Assembly (NCBI GenBank): GCA_910586615.1
Contig: CAJUJP010000074.1
Coordinates: 1,510 to 12,737 of the forward strand
DNA from: an uncultured Lachnospiraceae bacterium
GTDB lineage: Bacteria; Bacillota; Clostridia; Lachnospirales; Lachnospiraceae
Reading direction: 5' to 3'
DNA: 11,228 nt
The stretch's first letter is position 1. The number at the start of each line of letters is the position of its first letter. Of the stretch, positions 1 through 6,338 are shown piece after piece. Under the pieces are notes generated by a model. It was not told where the DNA came from, did no database searches, and saw only the letters and a list, made by a program, of their open reading frames with translations. The position numbers and the translations under genes are program-made.

Positions 1-280
1 ACAGGAAAAATGAGCAATGGAGATGTACATAAAGTATCCGGCAGAAAAGAAAAAACCCTCCAAATAATAAAGAGTCATCAAACTCAAAAAAGTAAACACA
101 AAAAATAAAAAAAATTTTAAAATTTTTTCAGCAGCAAAAATTAAGGAATCTGTACAGGAAAAATGAGCAATGGAGATGTACATAAAGTATCCGGCAGAAA
201 AGAAAAAAACCTCCAAATAATAAAGAGTCATCAAATTCAAAAAAGTAAACACAAAAAATAAAAGAATTTAAAAATTTTTT
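1..280. repeat. 153-bp tandem direct duplication, 1.8 copies visible
   Basis: A unit beginning acaggaaaaatgagcaatgg occurs at 1 and again at 154, a period of exactly 153 bp. The two copies differ at only two positions up to about 261. They then diverge through an A/T-rich tail ending near 280. The first copy may continue beyond the left edge. Because 153 is a multiple of three, open frames stay in register. On the plus strand each copy contains an intact 32-codon frame (10-108 and 163-261), lysine-rich, with only a poor AGGA ribosome site 3 nt before the ATG. On the minus strand a frame rich in Phe and Tyr runs from about 267 through both copies and off the left edge, with no ribosome site before its first ATG at 231. 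The two differences in the plus frame both change the amino acid (T to N, T to I), so there is no sign of purifying selection. I treat this as a non-coding or remnant duplication of unknown origin. The high identity suggests it is recent. Confidence 0.9.
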
Positions 281-435
281 AGGGTCATAATTGACAGAAA
301 AAAACTTTGTTTTCGGAATTGTAACCCGCTGAAAATGGGCTTATGGTAAGATGGGTTTATAAAATATCCATTGCAGGTAACAGGCAAATATTTTAGAATC
401 AAGTGTGTAAATCAGAAGTTGCAAAGGAGAACTTT
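281..435. other. AT-rich intergenic leader with weak promoter candidate
   Basis: No gene is visible between the duplication and the miniprotein at 436. A perfect TTGACA at 291-296 has no matching -10 box about 17 bp downstream. A better-spaced but imperfect pair is TTGTAA (319-324) with TATGGT (342-347), 17 bp apart. That pair would start transcription near 354 and give a leader of about 80 nt before the miniprotein. The promoter call is tentative. Confidence 0.25.
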
Positions 436-624
436 ATGAAATCAAGCAATAGAGAGGATGGCTGGTTAACTGGAAGACTATATTTCAACAGAGAAGATAA
501 AAGAGTGATGATCAAGAGACCGCGAAGCGGGTTTGGCTATACATTGAATTTAGGTAATAAGTGGACATGGATATTTAATATTATTTTTGTAATTATTATA
601 GTTATATTAGTCAGTGTTCTATAA
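436..624 (+). CDS. DUF5808-like single-pass membrane miniprotein
   Basis: This is a 62-residue protein of unknown function. The N-terminal half (about residues 8-40) carries the pattern G-x-L-Y-F-N-x-x-D-x-R-x-x-I-K-x-P-x-x-G-F-G-Y-T-L-N-x-G-N, ending in a Trp. This resembles the DUF5808 module, usually found as G-x-I-Y-x-N-P-x-D-x-R-x-x-V-x-K-R-x-G-x-G-W-T-x-N-x-G in longer membrane proteins. The C-terminal third, from the WTW motif onward, is one hydrophobic segment of about 18 residues, so the protein is probably anchored with the small domain on one side of the membrane. I chose the ATG at 436 because AAGGAG lies 5-6 nt upstream. The frame extends to a GTG at 403, but that start has no ribosome site. 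The gene stands alone on its strand, and its flanks are a duplication and a pseudogene fragment, so it may belong to accessory or decayed DNA. The family match is from memory of the motif and was not searched. Confidence 0.65.
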   Translation: MKSSNREDGWLTGRLYFNREDKRVMIKRPRSGFGYTLNLGNKWTWIFNIIFVIIIVILVSVL

Positions 625-641
625 AATAACTTCCAGTTTAA

Positions 642-761
642 CCTTTTTTTGTGAGGGCTTATGACAATTTAACCAGAGTAGAAACATATCTTTTTCCAAA
701 AGAAGCAATGCGGGAGGCACTCTATAATGCATTAGAGCAGCATTGGCAATGTTTTAAGTAA
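642..761 (+). pseudogene. Remnant of an AlbA_2/COG2865-type ATPase-like regulator
   Basis: A short open stretch follows a stop at 639-641. It reads as a conserved-looking block, Y-D-N-L-T-R-V-E-T-Y-L-F-P-K-E-A-M-R-E-A-L-Y-N-A-L (660-734), and then loses the pattern and stops at 759-761. The motif R-x-E-x-Y-x-x-P-x-E-A-[LM]-R-E-A-[LIV]-x-N-A is the hallmark core of Schlafen/AlbA_2-domain putative transcriptional regulators and RecG-like ATPases (COG2865), where it normally continues into V-H-R-D-Y. Here that continuation is replaced by E-Q-H-W-Q-C. The full protein is usually over 350 residues. This piece has no plausible start or ribosome site and only about 25 recognisable residues, so it is best read as a gene relic. 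Such proteins are common in accessory regions. The family assignment is by motif memory only. Confidence 0.5.
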
Positions 762-840
762 ATACTAAAACAAAAAAGTTTTCCTTTTATAAAGAGTAAA
801 AAGAGATTAAAATGTAAACATGGATTTTAAAAAATGTGAA
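762..840. other. AT-rich spacer, nothing recognised
   Basis: Between the relic and the degenerate repeat tract I see only A-rich sequence. There is no open frame with a ribosome site, no stable hairpin and no tRNA-like sequence. Confidence 0.4.
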
Positions 841-1013
841 AATCAGATCATAAGATATCACGTAATGAAAATCAGGCAATGAGAGTTAAGTAATAAGATA
901 TCAGGTAATGAGAGTCAAGTCATGAGATATCAGGCAAAGAGAGACAGATCATGGAATATCAGGCAAAGAGAGAGACAGATCATGGGATATCAAACAATGA
1001 CAATCAGACAATA
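841..1013. repeat. Degenerate ~29-31-bp tandem repeats containing GATATC
   Basis: A unit of the form catgaGATATCaggcaaagagagacagat recurs with drift. The GATATCA landmark (AATATCA in one unit) begins at 854, 897, 926, 955 and 986, giving intervals of 43, 29, 29 and 31 bp. The 43-bp interval is about one and a half units. A shorter sub-element, atcaggcaatgagag, also recurs within the units. The copies are adjacent, with no unique spacers between them. No open frame runs through the tract. It lies immediately upstream of the mtnA leader, so it could be a decayed minisatellite or a multi-site protein-binding array. The sequence does not decide between these. Confidence 0.75.
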
Positions 1014-1041
1014 AATCTGCAGCAATAGAAATCCTGGCAAG

Positions 1042-1073
1042 GCAGTTAAACCAGACGAGTTTGTTTTAACTGC
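1042..1073 (+). promoter_or_regulatory. Hairpin in the mtnA leader
   Basis: GCAGTTAAA (1042-1050) is exactly complementary to TTTAACTGC (1065-1073), giving a 9-bp stem with a 14-nt loop. It ends 11 nt before the ribosome-binding region of mtnA and has no U-tract, so it is not an intrinsic terminator. It could be an operator or an RNA element affecting translation. No SAM riboswitch consensus was recognised. Confidence 0.4.
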
Positions 1074-1104
1074 ACTGGCGGAATGAGGAATGGAGAATAC
1101 GAAT

Positions 1105-2202
1105 ATGGACAGTACAGATCAGAAAAAGAACATTATGGAATACGAGACGGTAGCGCTGGATGATGAAAACAGCGCACTTGTAATTCTGGATCAGACTAAA
1201 CTGCCGGGAAGTACGGAACTGATCAGCCTGCATACCGGTGAGGAAATATGGGATGCAATTTATCTTCTGAAGGTACGCGGCGCGCCCGCCATTGGTGTGG
1301 CGGCGGCATTTGGGATATATCTTCTGGCGAAAGGGATTGAAACCCGGGACTATGATGTGTTTTACAGGGAATTTTGTAAGAAAAAGGACTATTTGAACTC
1401 GGCAAGGCCTACAGCGGTTAATTTATCCTGGGCGTTAAACAGGATGGAACAGGTATGTGTTGCGAGTCAGAATTTGCCCGTGGCTGAGATCAAGCAGAAG
1501 CTCAGGGCGGAAGCAATTGCCATGAAGGAAGAGGATATCCGTGTGTGTAAGGCTATCGGCGAGTACGGGCTGACGCTGGTGAAGCCCGGAGACGGCATTC
1601 TGACTCATTGCAATGCGGGACAGCTTGCCACCTGCAGATACGGGACTGCTACGGCACCGATCTATCTGGGACAGGAGCGGGGGTACAATTTCCGTGTTTT
1701 TGCGGATGAGACCAGACCTTTATTACAGGGAGCGCGGCTGACTTCATATGAGCTGCACGCTTCCGGGGTAGATGTGACGCTGATCTGTGACAACATGTCC
1801 GCCACGGTCATGCGTAACGGATGGGTCAACGCGGTGTTTGTGGGCTGTGACCGGGTGGCGGCCAACGGGGATACGGCGAATAAGATCGGCACGTCCGTAG
1901 TGGCGACGGTGGCAAAGCGGTACAATGTACCGGTGTATATTTGTGCACCTACTTCCACCATCGACATGAGTACGGCCACCGGTGCGGATATCACGATCGA
2001 ACAGCGGCCGGCCCATGAGGTGACAGATATGTGGTACGAGAAACCTATGGCGCCTGCCGGTGTTAAGGTGTTTAATCCGGCATTCGATGTGACGGATCAC
2101 GATCTGATCGCAGGTATCGTGACGGAGTATGGCATCGCGAGAGCGCCGTACACGGAATCGCTTAAAGAGATTTTTGCACAGAAGAAAGTGAAAACTTTTT
2201 AG
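1105..2202 (+). CDS. mtnA: S-methyl-5-thioribose-1-phosphate isomerase (MtnA)
   Basis: This cytosolic enzyme of the methionine salvage pathway converts the aldose 5-methylthioribose-1-phosphate to the ketose 5-methylthioribulose-1-phosphate. The family is eIF2B alpha/beta/delta-like. Visible signatures, numbered from the ATG at 1105 (365 aa), are: substrate-binding KVRGAPAIGVAAAFG (about 56-70); THCNAGQLAT with the catalytic Cys169; ADETRPLLQGARLT; DNMSA; GCDRVAANGD with the catalytic Asp249; NKIGT; and the C-terminal FNPAFDVT. The Cys-Asp distance of 80 matches the B. subtilis enzyme (Cys160/Asp240). The frame also opens at ATG 1090, but gagga directly abuts that codon, whereas GGAG (1092-1095) is 9 nt before ATG 1105. 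An ATG at 1135 would give the more usual family length of about 355 but lacks a ribosome site. No other salvage gene (MTR kinase, MTA nucleosidase, aldolase) is adjacent, so the gene is solitary here. It is convergent with the downstream histidine kinase gene. Confidence 0.95.
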   Translation: MDSTDQKKNIMEYETVALDDENSALVILDQTKLPGSTELISLHTGEEIWDAIYLLKVRGAPAIGVAAAFGIYLLAKGIETRDYDVFYREFCKKKDYLNSARPTAVNLSWALNRMEQVCVASQNLPVAEIKQKLRAEAIAMKEEDIRVCKAIGEYGLTLVKPGDGILTHCNAGQLATCRYGTATAPIYLGQERGYNFRVFADETRPLLQGARLTSYELHASGVDVTLICDNMSATVMRNGWVNAVFVGCDRVAANGDTANKIGTSVVATVAKRYNVPVYICAPTSTIDMSTATGADITIEQRPAHEVTDMWYEKPMAPAGVKVFNPAFDVTDHDLIAGIVTEYGIARAPYTESLKEIFAQKKVKTF

Positions 2203-2221
2203 AATATCGACAAAAGTTTTC
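2190..2221. terminator. AT-rich inverted repeat spanning the mtnA stop codon
   Basis: GAAAACTTTT (2190-2199) and AAAAGTTTTC (2212-2221) form a perfect 10-bp dyad with a 12-nt loop. The mtnA stop codon TAG (2200-2202) lies at the start of the loop. The element sits between convergent genes, which fits a bidirectional terminator. However, the stem has only two G-C pairs and no clean U-run follows, so termination strength is uncertain. Confidence 0.4.
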
Positions 2222-2274
2222 ATGATTGCTTGAACCAGCACTGAAAAACTTACAAAAATCCAAAATTAATATGT

Positions 2275-4278
2275 TCAGAACTGCTTATCCTCGTCCAGTA
2301 CGGGAATGCAGATTGTAAACGTTGTTCCCGCGCCTTCTTTGGAAGTTACTTCTATCCGTCCTGCGTGCTCCAAAACAATGGTGCGGGTGATGGCAAGCCC
2401 CAGTCCCTGTCCGCCTTTGCCGCTGCGGGTGGTGTAGGAACGGTGGAAAATGTTCGGGAGATCTTTTTCCGGTATGCCGCTGCCGGTATCGGCAACAGCG
2501 ATGTAGGCGAAGTCATCATCCGACGTGAGAGAAAGGGTCACTTTGCCCTCCGGCGGTGTAAAGTCGGCGGCGTTGTACAGGAGGTTTTCCAGCGCACGGA
2601 AAAGCTGTTCCGCATTTCCCATAATGCGGCAGGGGCGCGGGGTGATATCTTCAAGAAAGTTTGGCCCGTAAAGTTCTATGATCGGGCGGCAGTTGTGATA
2701 AAAATCCGAAAGGAACGTATTGAGCAGCATGGGCTCCATTTTGACGGGAGAGCTTGTCTGTGCTGCAACTTCCTGAATGGATTTCAGCCGCTCGGATAAA
2801 AGGCTGCACTGTTCTTCTATATGAAGCATTCTTCTGTGGGTGTCCGCATCCAGCATAATGTCGTTTAACCGTATGATCTGCGCCATATTGGAGAGAGAGG
2901 TCAGAGGCGACTTCATATCATGTCCCAATTCTGCGATGAGCTGTCCTCTCTCTGTGAGCAGCTTGCGCAGATGTTTTGTTTTTTCTTCGACTTCTTCCTG
3001 CAGATGCAGATTCAGTCGTGTGTTTTCCAATGTCATTTCCCGACTGCGCCGTACCATCAGTACGGCAAATGCGATTACCATGCAAAACGCGCCGTATTCT
3101 TCAGGATATGCGCCGGCAAAGGGCTCATAGACGCCGATTGACACAACACTGTAAAACAGGCAGATGCCGTTTGCGGAAGCGGCGGCAAGAATGATTCCGA
3201 TGTGCCGCAGTCCTGCAAGAGCGCCATAGACGGTCAGGCTGATCAGCAGGAACGCCATGCCTGCTTTATACCATGAAACGAACGGCCCGTACCACAGGAG
3301 CAGGCCTGGAAAGACAGGAAGTACAAACACGGGCACGACGACAACAATGCCGCAGCTGCACAGAGAAAGAATGCGCAGCGTTTTTTGCAGCCTTTTCAAA
3401 CCGTCCGTCACAAACAGCAGAAGAGTGATCTGCAACGAAAAGTAAAGGCCGGATATAGCGGCAGCATCTTCGATTGCATAGAGTGTGCGCACAAGCGGTA
3501 CGCCAAACAGTCTTAAGAAGGGATAGCAGATCCGCACGGCAAAAGACAGGCTTAACATACCGAAATAGAATGTGACAGCCCGGCTGCCGTTTTCTCTGCG
3601 CTCCCAAAGGACAAGGCAGAATAAAGAAAGTGTGAGGGATGAAAAAAACAGCAGCCCATAGATGAACATACGGGCGCCAATGAGATGAGTCACACTGTCC
3701 GCGTCTCCGATCACGGGTGCGTACCAGAGTCCACCATAATAATGGGAATAATTGGCAGTCTGTATGATCAGATCTGCATTTCCGTCAAGATAGAAGGAAT
3801 AAACGGTGTCTTTGATCAGGGGGGTATAACTGCCGGGAGATACAACGCCGGTTTCGCCAAGGTACAAGCTATCGGCATAGACTTTGGCGGTGCAGAGAGG
3901 CTCCTGCAGATAGAGCTGGACATTACCGTTTCCGGTAAGGTGCAGACGCCATGTTGAGACTCCGTAGGGAATTTTGTTTTCGTGGAATAAAGCGAGGTTT
4001 GGATATTCCCCGGCCCATGTGGTGTAATAAGGCTGTGTCTGATCTGCAAAATCTTCTGGTGAAAGCAGAACATCCGGGTAAAACTCCCAGCCGTCCACAA
4101 GAGAACAATAACCTTTTTCTGGAATTACGCAAAGATGGTCTTGTGTAAGAACCGCCTTTGTTATATATTTATTATCGTATCGGGTAACCGCCAGCAGTCC
4201 AAGCAGGCTTAAGAGCATTGCAACTGCGGTTATCAGAAGCATTTTAAGTGTAAATTTGGAAAACAGGTTCTTTTTCAT
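2275..4278 (-). CDS. 7TM-type sensor histidine kinase
   Basis: This is a 667-residue membrane sensor kinase. A start TM helix (about 12-32) is followed by an extracytoplasmic region (about 33-195). That region contains D-G-W-E-F-Y-P and W-R-L-H-L...V-Q-L-Y-L, typical of the beta-sandwich (7TMR-DISMED2/galactose-binding-like) sensor domains placed before 7TMR-DISM membrane bundles. About seven hydrophobic helices follow (roughly 200-410), then a coiled-coil linker (411-448). The kinase core has the H-box ELGHDMKSPLTSLSNM with the predicted phospho-acceptor His453. It also has an N-box (ENLLYNA, 564-570), the D-T-G-S-G-I-P box (Asp597) and the G-rich GKGGQGLGLAI (620-630). All catalytic boxes look intact. 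AGGAGG (plus-strand 4289-4294) lies 10 nt before the ATG, which fixes the start. The likely partner is the OmpR-type regulator at 6330-7019, on the same strand but separated by the surface-protein gene. The ligand is unknown; the ectodomain type suggests carbohydrate or another small molecule (inference). Confidence 0.9.
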   Translation of the reverse strand: MKKNLFSKFTLKMLLITAVAMLLSLLGLLAVTRYDNKYITKAVLTQDHLCVIPEKGYCSLVDGWEFYPDVLLSPEDFADQTQPYYTTWAGEYPNLALFHENKIPYGVSTWRLHLTGNGNVQLYLQEPLCTAKVYADSLYLGETGVVSPGSYTPLIKDTVYSFYLDGNADLIIQTANYSHYYGGLWYAPVIGDADSVTHLIGARMFIYGLLFFSSLTLSLFCLVLWERRENGSRAVTFYFGMLSLSFAVRICYPFLRLFGVPLVRTLYAIEDAAAISGLYFSLQITLLLFVTDGLKRLQKTLRILSLCSCGIVVVVPVFVLPVFPGLLLWYGPFVSWYKAGMAFLLISLTVYGALAGLRHIGIILAAASANGICLFYSVVSIGVYEPFAGAYPEEYGAFCMVIAFAVLMVRRSREMTLENTRLNLHLQEEVEEKTKHLRKLLTERGQLIAELGHDMKSPLTSLSNMAQIIRLNDIMLDADTHRRMLHIEEQCSLLSERLKSIQEVAAQTSSPVKMEPMLLNTFLSDFYHNCRPIIELYGPNFLEDITPRPCRIMGNAEQLFRALENLLYNAADFTPPEGKVTLSLTSDDDFAYIAVADTGSGIPEKDLPNIFHRSYTTRSGKGGQGLGLAITRTIVLEHAGRIEVTSKEGAGTTFTICIPVLDEDKQF

Positions 4279-4342
4279 GATAACAGATCCTCCTCTGGCG
4301 GATAACGATCAAAGGTAATTGTTGCAGTAAAGAAATATCAGA

Positions 4343-4364
4343 TTGAAAAAGCAAATTTTTTCAA
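4343..4364. promoter_or_regulatory. AT dyad with back-to-back TTGAAA boxes
   Basis: TTGAAAAA (4343-4350) pairs with TTTTTCAA (4357-4364) across a 6-nt loop. Each arm places a TTGAAA, a fair -35 box, pointing outward from the same spot towards the two divergent genes. On the minus strand a TGATAT lies 18 bp downstream (plus-strand 4335-4340), a usable promoter for the kinase. On the plus strand the nearest TATCAT (4370-4375) is spaced 21 bp, which is too far for a standard promoter. The divergent promoter interpretation is therefore stronger for the kinase side. Confidence 0.35.
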
Positions 4365-4381
4365 CTGTGTATCATTAAGCA

Positions 4382-4405
4382 GTATCACAGGCAGGATTGT
4401 GATAC
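4382..4405. promoter_or_regulatory. 24-bp operator-like dyad before the surface-protein gene
   Basis: GTATCACA (4382-4389) and TGTGATAC (4398-4405) are perfect inverted arms around an 8-bp centre. A further GTATCA half-site in direct orientation lies at 4369-4374, 13 bp before the left arm. The dyad ends 13 nt before the ATG at 4419 and 4 nt before the GGGGA ribosome site (4410-4414). A bound protein, or the RNA hairpin itself, could therefore block expression of the surface gene. The obvious candidate ligand is the neighbouring OmpR-type regulator, but such regulators more often use direct repeats, so the partner is open. Confidence 0.5.
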
Positions 4406-4418
4406 ATACGGGGACGAT

Positions 4419-6338
4419 ATGAGAAATAAACATAAATACATTTTTGCAGCGGCGGTGGCCATTGTACTGCTATTTTACAGGGGCGGGTCAGCGGCTGCAT
4501 TGGAAGCAGAACCAAATACAGAATTTGAGCAAAGCGTCTTTCCCGCAGTGGAGCCGGAACAGGTCACAGAGCACGCTGCAGAGCCGGATCCGGAGGTGGA
4601 AGAGATTCCGGAAAATGATGCAGAGCAGGTTCCGGAAGAAAGCATAGAGTCTGCCACAGAGTCAGAACCGGTGAAAAACATGGAGCCCATCGAGGAGATG
4701 ATTCCTGAACAAATGATCACACCTGCCTTGCAGCAGGATATTGAATCTGAACCGGTGCCGGATTCCGTATCCAACGGTACAGATTTGATCCGGTGGCTTG
4801 AATCGCACAAGAACACAGGAGGGACTGTAAAGCTGGCAGATCACGTGATTCTGGACGGGGACTACAGTTTTTGTCCGTCTGGTATGAATATGCCTCCGGT
4901 TGTGGTTGATACGGATCAATATACAATTACCATAACCGGAGAGATCGAGTTTCTGAGTGATCATCATCTTACTTTTTCGGGACAGCCGGATGGCAAGGGC
5001 ATATTTTGTGTGGCTGAAAAAGGTATGCTTTCCATGCAGGGTATTGCGGTGGAAAGCGGACAGGGTGCATTATGGCAGGAGGAAGGCGCCGGGCTGGTAA
5101 TTGCTGACTGTCATATAGCGGGAAGCATCCATTATGCGGAGACTCCGTTTGTGGTGGATCAGAAGACTGATTCCGTCTGCGTCGTCGTGGAAAAAAATCA
5201 GACGCTGCACGATGTGCTTCCGACGAGCATTGAGTGTACGGTTAACCGTCAGGGGCAGGTCAGCCATAGTGAGCCGGTTCCGGTTACCTGGAACCTTGCG
5301 GGAACAGAAAAGCAGCAGGAGCAAAGGCGGCGTTTTCAGGTACAGGGTTCCTTTTTACAGGCGGCGTATGCCGAACCGGTGTCGTGCACGGTGGTGTATA
5401 ATGACTACCCTCTGACTTTTACAGAAGTGAGGGCATCGTTAAAAGGCAGTATATATATGTTTTCGGGCTGGTATACAAAACCGGAGGATGCCTTGCCGAT
5501 TACGGTAGTGTCGGAGTATTCTTTCAACGGAGAAAACTGGTTCACGGATGAAGAAAAATTTGTGACGGATACTGCTGATTCCTTTACGATCATTGTTCAG
5601 CCGGGACAGTTCGGTACGGCGGTAAACTCTGACATATATATTCGTCTGCGATGGAATCACAACGGCACCGAATACTTTTCCAATGTTCTCTGTTATGCGG
5701 CAGGCAATCTGGAATGTGCGGAAGATATAGGCGGCAGCAGAGGCGGAGGAACTTCTATTGTAGATCCACCCGGTCCGCCGCAGGAAAATGATCCGCCGCA
5801 GAATGCCGGCGATACGCCTTCGACAGAACAGCCGGTTCAAAATGCAGACCGGAATACAGGCTCAAATACTGAACCGGGGGATGCCGGATCAGGGGCTTCG
5901 TCAAATACAGATCAGACAAAAAGCAGTGACGGCAATACCGGTTTGGCTGCGGCAGGCGCCGTACAGTCGTTACATGCAGAGCAGAGAGCGGGACAACCAC
6001 AATCTGCGGTGGGTCCGAATACCGGAACAGAACAGCCGCAGTCTGCAGAGCGCCCGGACACCGGGACAGAACAGCCGCAGTCTGCAGAGCACCCGGACAC
6101 AAGGACAGAACGACTGCAATCTGGGGCACTCCCGAACACCGGAACGGCGCAGGAGGTTTTCGCTGCTGCATCCGCATATGGAAAAAACAGCGCTTATCAG
6201 TCCCGGATGAATGGACAGGAAATGCGCTTAGGTATCCGTGATGGCATGATCGTGTGTGCAGCAGGTTTTGTGCTGCTGGCAGTTGCTGCCGGAATCGTTT
6301 GTTTTGGTGTTCGGTCCCGCAGGCGGCGGTCAGTTTGA
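4419..6338 (+). CDS. Secreted, probably cell-surface protein with beta-helix-like domain and LPNTG motif
   Basis: This is a 639-residue exported protein of unknown function. The N-terminus (MRNKHK, then a hydrophobic core at about 8-20 and an A-x-A site near 25-28) is a signal peptide. Residues 29-115 are an acidic Glu/Pro-rich linker. Residues 118-245 contain G-G-T-V-K-L-A-D, then T-I-T-I-T-G-E-I-E-F, G-I-F-C-V-A and G-L-V-I-A-D-C-H-I, resembling a pectate-lyase-like right-handed beta-helix. A second folded region (about 320-430) resembles an Ig-like or beta-sandwich domain. Residues 437-575 are a Gly/Pro/Gln/Asn/Thr-rich stalk with 13-residue repeats (533-575), ending in LPNTG (571-575). 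A TM helix (609-630) and an RRRR tail follow. LPNTG plus helix plus basic tail suggests sortase anchoring, but the 33-residue gap before the helix is longer than usual, so simple membrane anchoring is possible. GGGGA 4 nt upstream sets the start. The gene lies between the kinase and regulator genes on the opposite strand. Confidence 0.85.
   Translation: MRNKHKYIFAAAVAIVLLFYRGGSAAALEAEPNTEFEQSVFPAVEPEQVTEHAAEPDPEVEEIPENDAEQVPEESIESATESEPVKNMEPIEEMIPEQMITPALQQDIESEPVPDSVSNGTDLIRWLESHKNTGGTVKLADHVILDGDYSFCPSGMNMPPVVVDTDQYTITITGEIEFLSDHHLTFSGQPDGKGIFCVAEKGMLSMQGIAVESGQGALWQEEGAGLVIADCHIAGSIHYAETPFVVDQKTDSVCVVVEKNQTLHDVLPTSIECTVNRQGQVSHSEPVPVTWNLAGTEKQQEQRRRFQVQGSFLQAAYAEPVSCTVVYNDYPLTFTEVRASLKGSIYMFSGWYTKPEDALPITVVSEYSFNGENWFTDEEKFVTDTADSFTIIVQPGQFGTAVNSDIYIRLRWNHNGTEYFSNVLCYAAGNLECAEDIGGSRGGGTSIVDPPGPPQENDPPQNAGDTPSTEQPVQNADRNTGSNTEPGDAGSGASSNTDQTKSSDGNTGLAAAGAVQSLHAEQRAGQPQSAVGPNTGTEQPQSAERPDTGTEQPQSAEHPDTRTERLQSGALPNTGTAQEVFAAASAYGKNSAYQSRMNGQEMRLGIRDGMIVCAAGFVLLAVAAGIVCFGVRSRRRRSV
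6015..6146 (+). repeat. 39-bp in-frame tandem repeat in the surface-protein stalk
   Basis: Three 39-bp units (6015-6053, 6054-6092, 6093-6131) and a 15-bp partial (6132-6146) encode P-[ND]-T-[GR]-T-E-x-x-Q-S-x-x-x. Units 1 and 2 are nearly identical at the DNA level; unit 3 has drifted (PDTRTERLQS). The final partial unit supplies the P-N-T-G of the LPNTG motif, so the sorting-like motif appears to have arisen within the repeat. Because 39 is a multiple of three, copy-number change would keep the frame and alter stalk length. Confidence 0.85.

Noticed and set aside
10..261. Two 32-codon lysine-rich ORFs in the duplication as real genes
   Set aside because: The ribosome site is too close (3 nt), both differences between copies are amino-acid changing, and the composition simply reflects A-rich DNA.
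291..296. Perfect TTGACA as a promoter
   Set aside because: There is no acceptable -10 hexamer at 16-18 bp downstream.
841..1013. Possible CRISPR array
   Set aside because: The units are directly adjacent, drift in sequence and vary in spacing (29-43 bp). There are no unique spacers and no cas genes.
2365..2799. 144-codon plus-strand frame opposite the 7TM kinase
   Set aside because: It lies entirely antisense to the conserved kinase core and has no ribosome site or family pattern. The same applies to the other plus-strand frames at 2840-4148.
5788..6210. 140-codon plus-strand frame (and minus-strand frames) within the surface-protein stalk
   Set aside because: These are shadows of the repeat-rich stalk; the repeated sequence keeps several frames open.
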